62,000 nt of DNA from Zygnema cylindricum (GCA_037447655.1 JBBHKE010001242.1:1-62000), one strand, 5' to 3'. Shown: positions 26,089 to 39,700, numbered from the stretch's first letter. Notes: a model not told the origin generated them from the letters alone. Program-made: numbers and translations.

Positions 26089-27357
26089 ATGGCGTCGTCG
26101 TCCTCTCCACCCTCGAAAAGGAGGAGATGGTACGGGTGGGACAAGGAGACCCGAGCCGTCCCGAGAGATTGCTAAGGGCGGCGGAAGCCATGGTGGAAGC
26201 TAGCAATCGAAGAGAGGTAGAAGTGGAGCCGGAACTGGAGGATAGTGTCAGTTGCGAGGCAGGACCGGTGGAGACCAGTGGAGGGGAGGGGTCAGAGAAC
26301 TCACAGGACCCTGAATACACCCCAACCCGGGAAGGCGATCAGGAACTTCAAGCAGATCATGAGCTGTCGGAGGCGGAGGAGCCGGAACGCGAACCAACAC
26401 CTCCGCCAATTGAGGAGCGCGCCTCAGATCTGGAGGTGACGCGGGACCCAACCAAGGAGAGCACTCCAGACGATCAATCGTCTGAAAGCGCAGAGAGGAA
26501 GGCGGAGGAACAATACCCCAGCGGTGATGATGTGTTTCTCTTGCGCGAAAACCGAAGAGATTCGGAGGAGGAGAGTGAACAGGGAGAGGAAATTCCCGAC
26601 TACCTCTTCCCACTACCGGTCGACACCCAGCATCCGGACCTCGCCTTCAGCTTCGCCAAAAGGTTTTATTGGGACCCCTCAGAGTGGCCCAAGAATGGCG
26701 TATAGGGAAGCCTGGAGATCCTATCCGCATCCCTGCCAACGTTCCGTCACACCCAGCGTGGAATTTCATGCGGACCAAGGACCTGGGGAATAATCATAAA
26801 GGCTATGTGCAGCTGAATCCTCACACCTTACCGTTCGTAGAGGTGGTAGAGGAAAACTACAGGTACAGAATTGATGTTCCCGGGTTACTTTGCCATTATC
26901 ACCCGTGGGATGTCCGCCTCCACGACATCATCTCTCGAGCGGAAGTCACCCCTGAAGTGCGAGTACTCAAGCTGGCTCGAAGGAATGCTCTGCAGCGGGC
27001 CCGAGCTGCAAGGAAACACGTGTCCTTCAAATTACAAAAGGTACCTCGGTGGGAACCGGCGGACGAGGAACCAGAGGAAGCTACCCCAGGGGCTGAACCC
27101 GGAGAACCCAGGATTCCGGCACCCGAGGAGCCTGCACCTGCGGACATTCCGCATCAAACCGAAGTACCCATGGAGGAAGCGGAAAATCAGGTTCGGGAAT
27201 GAATTACTCGGCGGCGGTTGGCAGCTGCATATCGTCACATCGCGTTACTGGAGACCGGATGTGAACAGCTCCAACATCAACTCGATATCCTTCGCCAGGA
27301 GTTCGAGGAGTATCGTGAAGAAACATACGACATACTCCGGCAACTGCAGTTTCCCTG
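26089..27357 (+). CDS. Extra coding region of chromovirus H between pol and 3' LTR
   Basis: Two overlapping frames, 26127-26705 and 26669-27202, plus a further 50 codons after a TGA to 27357. Read together they give an acidic, probably disordered N-terminal half (Glu/Pro/Ser-rich), a middle part with aromatic motifs (FYWDPSEWP, HPAWNFMRTKDLG, YRYRIDVPGLL), an Arg-rich helix (ARRNALQRARAARKH), and a C-terminal heptad-like helix (LQHQLDILRQEFEEYREE). No signal peptide or membrane segment, so not an obvious Env. A second ATG at 26089 opens MASSSSPPSKRRR in another frame, suggesting a true start followed by an indel. The same helix is preserved in copy H2 at 61825-62000. I recognise no family. 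Confidence 0.6.
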
Positions 27358-27403
27358 ACTCCATCAAAGTTCAGCGGGACGCTGAATCCTTAGTGGAAGG
27401 CAC

Positions 27404-27922
27404 TGTAACAGGGTTACAGAATTGGGTACTTAGTAGTTAGGGCTAGGCTCCTATAGTTGCGATTTTAGAGCAGCGCAGTTGCGATGCCAGAGCAGCGCAG
27501 CTGCGATTCCAGACCAGCGCAGCATAGCAACATAGCAACTTAGCGGAGTAGCAACTAGTAGCGCAGCGGTGTAGCAGAGCAGCATAGCAACGCCGCAATT
27601 GTGTAGATTGAACTGTATAGTTCTAGAAGGAAGTTTGGATAGATCTTGGATTGGCCGCGAAGGTCCACGTGTACAGCTGTATAGTACTAAGTTGACCAGC
27701 AGTTAGCTAGTTTAAATAGACAGGTAGACCTAGTGAATAGGGGACCGGAAGTAGACCTGAAATAGACTTACGCAGCTAGCGCAATCTTGTACTCTCTTTT
27801 CAATTAATAAAGCCCAACCCTGTCTGCGAGTTCTGTGTGCTCCTGCTGTTGCTACGGGGAGGTCCTTGGTGTTTTCCGCTGTGCATTGTGACGTATTGTG
27901 GGGTGTTGCTACCTCTTTTACA
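27404..27922 (+). repeat. 3' LTR of chromovirus H
   Basis: Near-identical to the 5' LTR (for example GCTCC for GCTGC near 27450 and ATTAATAAAG for ATAAATAAAG near 27803). Confidence 0.93.
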
Positions 27923-28084
27923 AAATGGCTAAGGCGCATTATTTTAATTATCTAAATCTTATACTAAAATCAGAACGGAAACATCAAAAATTTATTAATT
28001 TGAAGGAATTGCAAGATAAATCGTTAGAATTAGAGGATCAGCTGGGGTATAATCGAGAAAAATCCTTTACATGTTCAAGTGGCA

Positions 28085-30850
28085 AATGGTAATAAGTCCA
28101 CATTAGACTTACACACTGACACAATAGAAGTTGATATCCAAGGTCATAAAATGAAAGTTGTGTGTGAAAAAATTAATTTGGGAAGTGAGGAACTAATTTA
28201 GGGAAAACATTGGTTAACTGAACATAATCCTTTAATTAATTAGGAATTTTTTACTTTAAAAGTAAAGTCAGAAAATGGTTAGAAGGTTTTGCAAGCATTA
28301 CCTTCAAAAAAAATTCATAGGAATCCTATAAATAGTATAAACAAACTGGGAGTGGAAGGTTTGATTTCAGCAAAAAAAATTGAAAAACATTTAAAAGATA
28401 AAACAAATCATGCTATTTTGTTATTAGTAACTGAAGAAGTTAGTGATGAAGGCGGGGGGGGGGAGGGGAACACTAACATTGATGTCATTCCTATATTAAA
28501 CACCACTAAAAATATTGAAAAACTAAAATTTGATTTTACAAATGGTATTAATACATCTAATGTTGCAGTTAAAGATTTGATTTTTGAATTTCGAGATGTT
28601 TTTCCTAGTGATTTACCCTCAAGAAGGCCACCTGCCCGAGATGTGGAACATGTTATTAAACTTAAACCTGGATGTAATCCTCCTATCACATCAATTTATA
28701 AGCACAATTTCTTTGAGCAGGAGGAGTTAAATAAACATATCAAGGAGCTTCTAGAGAAAGGACATATTCAACCCAGCAAATCATCTTACAGAACACCATT
28801 TCTCTTTGTCAAAAAGAAAGACGAAACATTGAGAATGTGTGCTAACTATTGTAGTCTGAACAAGATTACTATGAAGGATAAGTATCCTTTACCTTTAATT
28901 TCTGATTTGATAGATCGTTTAAAAGGTGTTAATGTATTTTCGTTGATTGATCTGCGTAGTGGTTTATATCAGGTGCCAATTAGAACTCAGGATGTTGATA
29001 AAACTGCTTTCAAGACTAGCGTTGGTCCTTTTGAATAGATAGTGATGCCACTTGGCTTAACGTATGCATCGCCTACTTACCAAGGAATAATGAACCAAAC
29101 TTTTTCAAATTATATTGATGAGTTTGCTTAGGTGTTCATATATAATATTCTAATTTACAGCGAATCTAAAAAACAACATGCAATTCATTTGAAAAAAGTG
29201 TTGGAAAGGTTAATGGAAACAAAATTATATGGAAAATTGTCAAAATCTAGTTTTCTTAAAAGTGAACGATTGTTTTTGGGACATATAGTTAGTGGGGAAG
29301 GTGTTAAAACAAATCTATCCAAAATCACTACAATCCGAAATTAGAAGTAAGTCACTAATGTCACAGAAGTTAGATCATTTTTGGGATTGGCCACTTATTA
29401 CAAAAAAATCATTAGTAATTTCAGTATGATCGCCGCACCTTTGACGGATTTAATTCAATAGCAGGAGACGTTTGTGTGGGGAGCCAATCAGAAGAGAGCT
29501 TTGGAGGAACTAAAAGGGAATTTGACCTCCGCCCTTACACTGGAGTATCCTGATCCTGCTGGGAAATTTGAAGTTTTGATCACTACAGATGCATGTGATA
29601 AAAGCCTAAGTGCAGTCATAAGTCAAAAGGTCAACAAACATTTTCATCCTATTACTTTTGAGTCGAGGAAATTCAATGATGTTGAAAAAAACTATCCAGT
29701 ATAGGAAAAAGAATTACTTGCAATTGTGCATACATTGGTAACATGGCGTTGTTATTTGCATGTTAAAGAATTTACAGTTCAGTGTGATAATAAAGCACTC
29801 TCCTATCTATACAGATTAAGTGATGCGCAGATTATGACTCGCTGACACGTTAGGTTGATGTAAGAATTTTCTTTTTTCAAATTTAATGTCAAACATGTTT
29901 TTGGAAAGACAAATGTAGTTGTAGATCCTTCAAGTAGATGTTTTGAAATAAGTGCGATGGTTGTGGATGATTTGTTTTTAGATGCTGTTGGAAATGGTTA
30001 TGATAAAGATCCTTATTTTGTTGTGATTTGCAAAAATATTTCGGGAGGGAATTCTGACCCATTGAATGAGGGCATGTCAAAAACTTTAGAATAGAGGATA
30101 ATTTCCTATGTTTGCAAACAAGCGATAGGTTATGCATTTTTGAGGTGGGAGACTTAAGGAAACAACTTTTACAAGAAGCCCATGAGTATTTAGGACATAT
30201 AGGGTGAGATAAAACTCTTAGTCTGTTGTAGATTCAATGATTTTGGCACAGGATGGCAAAGGAGGTGTCGAATCACCTGGAAAGTTGTCCCTTGCCAACA
30301 AAGCAAACCGTGTAACTAGAAACCTAAAGGTTTATTAAAAAACCTTTAGATATCATCGAAAGACCATAGGAATCTATCAGTATAGATTTTATTGTCAGGT
30401 TGCCAGCTACATCTAGAAAAAATGACAATATCACCATCGTAACCGATAGGTTTAGTAAAATGGCAATCTTTTTCCCTTGCAAAATTACTCATTCAGTTGT
30501 AGATCATGTAAAATTATATTTTGACAACGTGGTCAGACATCATGGAGTCCCCATTGTCTACAGTTAGTGATAACGATTCTAAATTTACATCTTCATGTTG
30601 GAAAAAATTGCGACAAAATTTAGCCACTGAATTTAAAATGAGTACCTCTTATCAACTTCAGACAGATGGACAGACTGAAAGGATGAACCATACACTAGAG
30701 GAAATGCTTAGGATTGTTTGCGAGGGAGTTTAGAACATATAAAAATCTAAATTGCCATTAATGGAATTTGCATACAATTCAAATATGCATAGTAGTACAA
30801 GATTCTCACCATTTGAAATTGCATACGGATACTAACCCAAAGAAGCATTA
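28085..30850 (+). pseudogene. Gypsy G pol remnant
   Basis: Longest surviving frame 28289-29038 covers the spacer and the RT fingers and palm start ([37 protein letters not shown]). Later frames carry the RT thumb (FLGHIVSGEGVKT), RNase H (PVL-like ALTLEYPDPAG, TTDACD) and integrase. The catalytic YxDD reads YNILIYS, so RT is dead. The element ends abruptly where A2's LTR begins. Confidence 0.85.
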
Positions 30851-30882
30851 GACTTAATAACAGGGGTCACTCAAGAGAATAC

Positions 30883-31908
30883 TGCAATTCTGTGTCCTCC
30901 ATTGCACTACAGAATACACGAAGCCTCTAGATAATTGTTAACTAGTCCACTATAACCCACAGCCACTGCTGCCCAAAAATTCATATGACAATTTGACTGC
31001 ACCCTTGCGCAGCCTGGACTCCCCTGAGTCTGTAGCAAAAAGAATCACTGAAAACGGCCAACCAGCCGATATGTTATGAGGCAGTAAAAAATGAAAATTT
31101 GTACAAACTCTCAAAGGGAGAGGTGGCCTACCAAAATTTTCTAAGTCCTGATTTCCTCTAATAACTTCTATCTACAGAATTACGGACCAATCAGATTACT
31201 GTACCGTACCAAAAAGTACTACTGCCTGTGTACCTTTTGTACGGCCTATGTACGACAGAACTATTAAGTGGACGCGTGTCTCCTTTTCACTCGTCCGTAC
31301 ATTCCTCGGAATTCCTATAACCGAATGTCATCTCTCCACGTGGCTCTAGGTCATGCCACGTCACTAAACGCCAAAGTGACTACTCCGCGATTTCGGCGAT
31401 GATGTGCACCGTTGGATTTGCAGCGAGACGCAATCTTGGCCGTAGTAAATACTTGCGTGTTATTTGTTTCGTTGTCGAAACAAAATGTGTGGTATCCGTT
31501 TTGAATTGGTACATTTATAAAACTGTATCCATGTATGCTGTACACAGATTTAGTTAAATGGATTTGCTCCTTCCTAAATATATATATATATATCTATCAC
31601 ATACTATAGCATTTAGCATTGGTCCTAGTCTAGTAGGATAAAGCTGACCACTATCGGCCAGCTTGACGAACCGCAGGTACCGTGATCAAATCTCGGGTCC
31701 GTCAGGTATATTTTTAGTAGCCTTAAAAATATCTTCCTGTTGAACTAAGGCAGCCATGGATCAACCACTCTCTCTATCCTTCAGTGAATACAAGAAGTAT
31801 GGGGGCTAGAGAGAAGAGGTGTAGGCAGGCTGTCTGTCTTTTTTCTTTTTTCTTTTATACTAACATTTTAAACCTAGAAAATACTCAAAAAATCTATTAA
31901 TTTCAACA
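30883..31908 (-). repeat. 3' LTR of copia A2
   Basis: 1026 bp. It holds the U3 hairpin (stem TCTCTCTA/TAGAGAGA), the antisense tRNA-like block at about 31625-31710 with a following TTTTT, and the palindrome TTTCG...CGAAA near 31470. Confidence 0.9.
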
Positions 31909-31921
31909 CTCCCTTTATTTT

Positions 31922-34900
31922 CTAGTCTAATTTTAATTTTTTTTTCAACCCGCATTTTTCCCGACAATATTTTAATTTAGGAGAGGGCACGGGTTTGGTC
32001 ATCATGTCAGCCACCATTTCTTCATCAGGTCTATACACAAGATTTAAAATTTTATTTTCAACTTTTTCTCTTACGAAGCTTAATCTTATGTCCATATGTT
32101 TTGCTTTGAAATGGTGTTTTGGATTGGCTGAAATTGCGATTGCAGCTTGATTATCACAAAATATTTCATGCACTCCCTCCTTCATATATCCCAGTTCTTG
32201 CAATAATGACTTCACCCACATTAGTTCTTTTACAGCAGAACAAGACGCCATATACTCAGCCTCCATAGTAGACTATGCGACCACCATTTATTGCTTACTG
32301 CTCCAACATCAAGCACATTCCCCCACATTCAAAACATATCCAGAAGTGCATCTTCTCAAAGGTGCATCCCTATAACAAGCATCACTCTTATTGGTGATAT
32401 CAGTGTGCTCCCCTCCCAAATGGAACCATAATTCTCTGGTTCCAACCTGATATCTCATGACTCTCTTAGCTGCCTCCCAATCTCTCTTTCTAGGATTGTT
32501 GAGACTCCTACAGAGGACTCCTACTGCTGTCGCTATGTCTGGCCTTGTAAAGTTCATAAAGTAGATCAAACTTCCTACGACTTGTCTGTAAGGAATAGAC
32601 TTCATAAACTCTCTCTCCTCTGGACTCATCTGATCATCTAAGATCATCACTCCTCCTTCTACACTCCCATCACTTACTTTTTTTCAAGTCCATGGGAGGT
32701 GGTACAACTGTTAGCTTTCTCCATTTGAAATTTCTCAAGCATATTTCCTATTGCTTCTTTCTGAGTGAGTCTTATGATCTTTTTACCCCTATCTCTTTCC
32801 ATTTGAATTCCCAAAATATATCTTGATTTCCCTAAATCTTTCATGTCAAATCTGCTTCTAAAATCTTTCATCAACTTATTGATATTTTCCAAAGACTTAC
32901 TTAACACCAGCAGATCATCCACATAAATTGCAATAAAGACCACACCATTCTCATCCTCAAACATATAGATAGAATGGTAAGAGCTGATCCTGATATATCC
33001 TAGACCAGTAAGAAACTCATCTAGTTTCTTTCTTCACTGTCGTGGAGCCTGCTTAAGTCCATATAAGGATTTTATGAGCCTGAAGACTTTACTCTCTTCT
33101 CCATTCTCCACAAATCCCTCTGGTTACCTCATGAAGATTTCTTCCTCTAACTCACCATTGAGGAAGGTGGTCTTAATGTATATCTGATGAATTTCCATGT
33201 CTTTCGCTGCTGCCAGACTGAGGAGAATCTTGACTAATGGGAAACGAACAACTGGGGCGAATGTCTCCTCATAATCAATCCCCTCCTTTTGGGTGAAACC
33301 CTTTGCCACCAAACGAGCCTTATATCTTTCGATGGTATTGTCAAGGTTTAGTTTTAGTTTAAAGACCCATTTACACCCAATAGGTTTTCTGTCTGGAGGG
33401 CAATCGGCTAGTTCCCAGGTATTTGCTTCCATGATGGAAGCCATTTCATCATTTATGGTTGTGATCCATCTGTCCTTTTTTGGACTGTTCACTGCCTCCA
33501 AGTATGATTGAGGCTCATTAGGATGTGATAGCTTAGTTACCTTATAAGCCGCCTGTTTCTCTTGTAGCCTTTTGCGCTCCTTCTTCCCCCTTCAAATTCT
33601 GAAGCTGGAATAGAGGGAAGTCTTGTGTTCCTCCTTAGTGTCTCATTAGCTCCCCTATTCATGGAAGATGGTTCCGATTCCTCCTCTTCTGTCTCCTCGA
33701 AATCCATGGGAATATGTGGGGTATGTGGTAGCTCTCCTGTATCTTAGATCTCCCTTGAATATGCAATCACGGTATCACTCATGTCCTTTTCGGGAAAAAC
33801 AGAGTTCTCTTCACTCTCAGACTCAAACCTGATTCTTATCTTCTTAGTATATTTAAAGGGGTCAATTGACTTTCCTTCATCAATGACAACTAGGTGTTTT
33901 ACCAGAATGAGATCTTGCTTTGCTAAGTCATAAATTCTATATCCCTTAACATCCTCATCATATCCCACAAAATATCCAGGTTTTCCCTTTGCATCAAGTT
34001 TCCTGTTTTTCTTATCTGTATCTAGACTGTAAACTTGACTACCAAAAACTTCAAGGTGAGAGATATCTGGTTTTCTTCCAACCCATCTCTCATAAGGTGT
34101 CACACCTTTGACTGCTGATGTGAGGACTCTATTTTTAATGTAATTGGCACAGTTCATGGCTTCTACCCAAAATCTCTTTTCTATTTTCTTCTCAGCCAAC
34201 ATACTGCATACACTATCTCCTAGTGTTCGGTTTAGCCTTTCTGCTACACCATTTTGTTCCGGATTATGTGGTACAGTTTTCTGGTGTTGAACTCCCTCAT
34301 CTTTTAAGTATTCCTCAAATTGGTTAGAGGTATACTCTCCCCCATTGTCACTCTTTATTCTCTTAATGGGGGTTCCATGTAACTTCTCACTCCAGGCTTT
34401 GAATTCTTTGAAGTAAGTTGGTGTTTCTGACTTTGTTTTTAGAAAATAAACTCTAGAGTATCTAGACCAATCATCAGTGATTGTCAACATAAATCTTTTC
34501 CCTCCAAGTGAGGGTACCCTTGCTGGTCCCAAGATATCTGTGTGGATCAAATCTAGTACTTTTTCCCCCCTATATGTGGCGGCTTTTGGAAAAGGAAGTC
34601 TGTGAGTTTTTCCTTGGGCACAACCACTACAATCTTCCACCATTCCATTATTAGTGAACTGAATGCCTTCTACCACACCCAGCTTCTTCATCTCCCTCAA
34701 CCTATCAAAATGCACATGCTCCAACCGCTTATGCCAAATCATCAATTTTGGGACACCAACATAGTAAGCATTCTTCTTTTCATTAAGCCTAAACATTCCT
34801 AAGCTACCCTTATCTGCAGTGAAGTAAACTTTATCCCCATACGTGGCTGTAAAAATTGCCTTTCTAGTGAAAGTATCAAACTCTTTGTCATCTAACGCAG

Positions 34901-36263
34901 CTGTAAAAACAAGATTTTTACTCAGCTGGGAAATATATAGCACATCTGAGAAAGTGAGAATAGAAGTCTTACCCCCCACTAAAACTTTCAGGTTAACTGA
35001 TCCCACTAGGTCTGTAGTAACAACTCTCCCATCCCTATAATCTATTTCTACAGTAGGGATTTTTGTTAGCTTAGTGAAGAGGTCCTTGTCACGACACATA
35101 TGCATGGATGCACCCGAGTCGATGATCCATCCTTCTTGTGGAGCTTCCCAAATTGCTCCAAGGGCACACTTTTGTCTCCGAGGGATCTCCTTCTCCTTCA
35201 GACTCTCGTTAAGAAGAAGCTCCCCATCCTCCTCGGAGGACTCGTCCTCGGTGTCTCCTATCACCTTTGTGACCAAAAGTGCATTTTTCTTCCCTCAGGA
35301 AGAACCCCGTCCTTGGTTCTCTTTGAGCCTCAACTCCGCCAGCGTGGCACAATCCGCAATAAAGTGCCTTGGCTTTTTGCAAAAATGACAAAGGCCCTTT
35401 GGGGGCCTCGGTCCTCCAGGTTGGACTCTTTCTCCTTTGTATGGTTTTTTCGGTTCTGGTCTCCACCTGTCCCATCCACCGGCTAGAGCTTGAATGCTCT
35501 TTCTACCTCCCTTAATCTCCATGGTATTTTCCTGCACAAGTATCATCCTGACCACTGTATTCCACTTCCATGAACTATCAAACATTTCTTGTACTCGGTA
35601 CACTAAGTTCTCATACTTGTCTAGTAACTTCATGATGAGAGTGTTTACTTTCATTTTCATTGTGCTTGTCCAACCATCACTTTCCATCTCCATAAAAAAA
35701 CAAGAAAGATCATTGCAATAACCCAACATCTTTCCTCCTTTATACGTGTAACTCACTAGCTTTAGCTCACCCAACTGGAGCTCCTGAATGGTACCAGCTC
35801 TATACATCTAAACCAAACTTTCCCACAACTCCTCGGCCTTGTAAATATTAAGGTGAGAGATGGCTAATGCTTGAGTGAGATGCCTTAGAATGAAGTTATT
35901 GGCAGCCATGTTTATGTCTTCCCACATTTGAACATCGTTTTCCACTGTCTTCACGGCCGCCGCTCTTGGTGCCATGGCAATAGGGGTGAGTGGTGTGTTT
36001 TTCCCTTTCAACTTTTCGGAAACACTGCTGTCCCCATCATCTGCCTCCTCCGCGGAAGCAGTCGCTGCTGCAAAAAACCTTACTCCTCCAAATCTTGGCT
36101 GAGTTCTCGAAGGTGGACGTTTCACTTGTCCACTGACGATACCCCAGTATCGTTTTTCACACAAAGCTCCCATCATCATGGCTAACCAATAGATGAACCC
36201 ATATCCATTGAAAGTGGGCACCCTAGAGGGTGGGCCCATAACCTGCAATTTTGTGTCCTCCAT
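31922..36263 (-). pseudogene. Copia A2 gag-pol, lightly broken
   Basis: Gag starts at 36263, 20 nt inside the LTR. Gag blocks 36263-35808 and 35807-35295 include a zinc knuckle near 35395-35345 (CHFCKKPRHFIADC, with G changed to R). One 510-codon frame (35276-33744) holds protease (WIIDSGASMHMC), GAG-pre-integrase and the integrase core (DDW, SDNGGEY, NPEQNGVAE). RT 33501-33124 and 32964-32674 (IYVDDLLVL intact); RNase H 32650-32309 and 32266-31922. About five stops or frame changes separate the blocks. This is the best preserved integrase of the minus-strand copies. Confidence 0.9.
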
Positions 36264-36757
36264 TGGACAACAAAATACATGAAGCCTGTAGATAGTTGTT
36301 TATTAGCCCACTTTAACCCACAGCCACTGCTGCCCAAAAAGTCACAGTGACAATTTGACTACACCTCTGTGCTGCTTGGACTCCCGTGAGTCCGTAGCAA
36401 AAAGAATCTCTGAAAACGCCCAACCAAGCGATAAGTTATGAGACAGTAAAAATGCCAATTTGTACAAACTCTCAAAGGGAGAGGTGACTGCCTACCAAAA
36501 TTTTCTAAGTCATGATTTCCTCTAATAACTTCTATCTACTAAAGTACACACGAATCAGATTACTATACCGTACCAAAAAGTACTACTGCAAGTGTACCTT
36601 TTGTACGGCCTATATACGACAAGACTATTAAGCGGACGCGTGTCTCCTTTTCACTCGTCCATACATTCCTCGAAATTCCTATGACCGAATGTCATCTCTC
36701 CACGTGGCTCCAGGTCATGCCACGTCACTAAACGCCAAAGTGACTACTCCGGGATTT

Positions 36758-39700
36758 CCTTATTGCTATTTTTTTACTGAGTGTTTGTTTTGTAGTGTAA
36801 GTAATCTATCTTATTTCTTGTTCAGTAATTAAGCTTGTCTTCTCATATAGAGTTGTTTTCTTTAGCTTCCAGTCTTGTAATCGATCGATCCTGTGGCCAC
36901 TTCTTTTGAATCTCAACATGGTATCAAAGCTTTAGGTAGAATTACAAACATCCAGAAATTTAATCGTAGTAATTATTTATTGTGGAAAGCTTAGATGACC
37001 CGAATTATAAAATTTAAGAATAACTAGGGTTTTGTGACAAGCATTGAACAAAAACCTACTGAATCCGAAAAGGCAGCAGGATATGATAGAAGGGAAGAAG
37101 AGGCAGCGACATTAATTTTTCTAGCAGTGGAAGATAGTCAACTTTTACACATAGTTGAGTTGGAGAAACTTAAAGCTATGTGGGATAAACTATGGACTCT
37201 ACATGAGCGTACTAATCCATCCAATATTATGCAATTAAAAAACAAATTGTTAGACTTTAGTATGGAGAGTGGAGATACTATGGAAACCCATATTAATAGA
37301 GTGTAAGAGCTTAAGTTAGAGTTAGCCGCAGTTGGCACAAAACTGAATGATGATGATTTGATCTTCACAAAGTTTAGGTCATTGCCATAAGAGTATACCA
37401 TTATGATCACATCTTTTAAAAGTCAACCTACTCTAGACTTTGATGTAGTATGTCAACATTTCATTCAAGAAGAAGTTGAAATTAAAAGAAAGGAGGAAAA
37501 AGAGTCAGATTCATCTCTTTATGTCAAAGGCAAACAATCAATAAAACTTATTGAGTTAGTAATTGCTTATGCCGTATGTGGCAAAACCAATCATCTGACT
37601 GCTGACTGTAGATTCAAAAAGAAAGAGACTGAAAACTTCATGAAAAATATTGTTGGTTACAGTTGTGGAAAACCAGGTCATAAGTCTTCAGTTTGTTGTA
37701 GTAAAGACAAAAACAAACACAACAAGCAGTCATTTGCCATGAACATTCAAGATGAGACTAAAATTTTTCTCACATAATATAATACGTAGAAAAGCAAATG
37801 GATTATAGACTCTGGAGCGTCTCATCATATGAGTAATGACAAGTCTATCTTTTCTTCTCTCACATCTTTAAAGAGTCCTCGACGGATTATCCTGGAAGAT
37901 GATAAGATTCTAGAGACCAATTTAATAGGCGAGGTTAAGTTACAGTTATACTGTGATACTGGTAGCCATGAAAGGCCATTTAAAAGAAGTGTTATACTTA
38001 CGAGGTTTAAAGCATAACCTTTTGAGTGTTATGCATGCTGTGTGGAGTGAACTGAAAGTCAAATTGAGAAAAAGAAAAATGAGCGTTGTGAAACCAGAAG
38101 TGAGGGAAACCTAATTGCTCTTGGATATCTGGAAGGAAATTTTTTTGCGCTACGTTTGCATGATGGAGATGCACAGATGAATTTCAGCAAAGAAGCACAG
38201 ACTTTGGAACTATGGCATCAGCGATTTGGTCACCTAGGAGAGGAAAATCTTTAACGACTCATTGAAAAGAAGATGGTGAAAGGACTTGAAGATGTCAACG
38301 CCTAAGACAACCTTAAGACACCAGGTACTCTAGGCAGAGAGCACGAAGTGGAGCCTTCGTCATCCTCGCTAATTTCTATTACAGTTCGGACTTCTGTCAT
38401 CCACGGTGGAACATCATAATTTCAACCTTTACCAGTGGAGAAGTTACCGGCACCACAACCTTCGCAAATTGCAACTTTCCAAATCCGATGTAATAATCGA
38501 GATTGAAGTTAACTCCTCAAAGAGTTTCTAATCGAATACGTGCTAAACCAAAACGGCTCATTGAAAAAACGGGAGATGTGGGTTTAGCTTATTGCTTTAT
38601 GGAGGCAAAGGGGGAACTGCAAACCTTTCATGAAGCTTTGGAGAGTTCTATTTCTCATAAATAGAAGGAGGCAATAGAATTAGAATATAAATCACTGATA
38701 AAAAACAAAACTTGGACCTTAGTCGGACTCCCAGAAGAGAAAAACATTGTGGTGTGTAAATGGGTCTTTAAGATTAAAAGGAAATCAAATGGATCAATGG
38801 AAAGATATAAAACAAGGTTGGTAGCTAAGGGGTATTCACAAGAAGAGGGGGTTGATTAAACTGAGACTTTCTCACCAGTAGTGAAGTTTAATAGTCTTAT
38901 AAGTTTTATAGTCTTAGGGGCAGCAAAGGGTATGCAGATGCATCAACTAGATATCAAAACTGCATTCCTAAATGGGGATTTAGAGGAAGAAGTCTACATG
39001 GAAAAACTAGAGGGCATGAAACAACCACGAAAATAACACATGGTGTGTAAACTACATAAATCCATATACTATCTAAAACAAAGTCTTAGGTGTTTGAACA
39101 TCAAACTTGACATCGAAATGAGAAAAGAAGGCTTTGAGAGATGTCACACTAATAGAGCAGTCTACACTATTAAGGAAGACAAAAACTTAGTAATTGTCTC
39201 CGCTTATGTCAAATGACATGAGTATGTTTGGTTATTTGTTAGCCGAGATTGAAAAGGTCAAACGGTTCTTGAACAACAAATTTGAGACGATTGACCTTGG
39301 AGAGTTAAGTTACCTTCTTGGTATAAAAATCAAAAACGATGTTTATACAGTCTCCATGAATCAACAGAAATATGCATCAGAAGTATTAAAACACTTTTGT
39401 ATAAAAGATTGTATTCCCGTATCAACACCTTTAGACCCGAGTCAAAAGCTTACGAAAAAAATGGGTCCTAAGTTAGAGTTTGAAAATGAATAGATAAGGC
39501 AAGTCTCTTACAAAGAGGCAGTGGGCAGCTTGATGTACTTAATGGTTGGCTCACGCCCTGAATTAGCGACAGCTGTAGGCTCAGTTAGTCAATTCATGCA
39601 AAATCTAGGTCTAGAGCATTGGTATGCTGTTAAACGTAATTTACGTTATGTGAAAGGCGCTATAAATTATAACCTAAAATTCCTAAAAAACACGAAAGAC

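Larger units (their letters stand above)
20569..27922 (+). mobile_element. Chromovirus H: young Ty3/gypsy element with chromodomain
   Basis: LTRs 20569-21087 and 27404-27922 (519 bp each), with terminal repeats TGTAA/TTACA and about five visible differences (roughly 99% identical). PBS TGGTATCGGAGC is at 21089-21100; a purine tract AGTGGAAGG precedes the 3' LTR. AAATG occurs at both flanks (20566-20570 and 27923-27927), but on the left it overlaps the first two LTR bases, so the target duplication is not clean. Inserted inside gypsy G. It is GC-richer than its host element. Confidence 0.95.
19443..30882 (+). mobile_element. Gypsy G: old Ty3/gypsy element, split by chromovirus H and cut by copia A2
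   Basis: Left part 19443-20568 (leader and probable degenerate gag); right part 27923-30882. In the right part: protease C-terminus near 28085-28260 (a KHWLTEHNPLI motif), RT 28560-29344 ([16 protein letters not shown] altered), RNase H 29474-29820, and integrase 30170-30850 with H-C zinc arm, SDNDSKF and [13 protein letters not shown]. Frequent stops, many of them TGG to TAG or CGA to TGA changes, show long decay. Base use is AT-rich, unlike H. Confidence 0.85.
30883..36757 (-). mobile_element. Copia A2: Ty1/copia element with truncated 5' LTR
   Basis: Same family as A. The 3' LTR is complete at 30883-31908. The 5' LTR starts at 36244 but stops at 36757, after about half its length, where sequence of element E begins. 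Inserted into the integrase of gypsy G. The left flank AATAC (30878-30882) has no partner because the right end is missing. Confidence 0.9.

Noticed and set aside
26127-27202. Envelope gene of an endogenous retrovirus
   Set aside because: The position fits, but there is no signal peptide, no membrane segment and no cysteine-rich ectodomain; the composition is acidic and helical.
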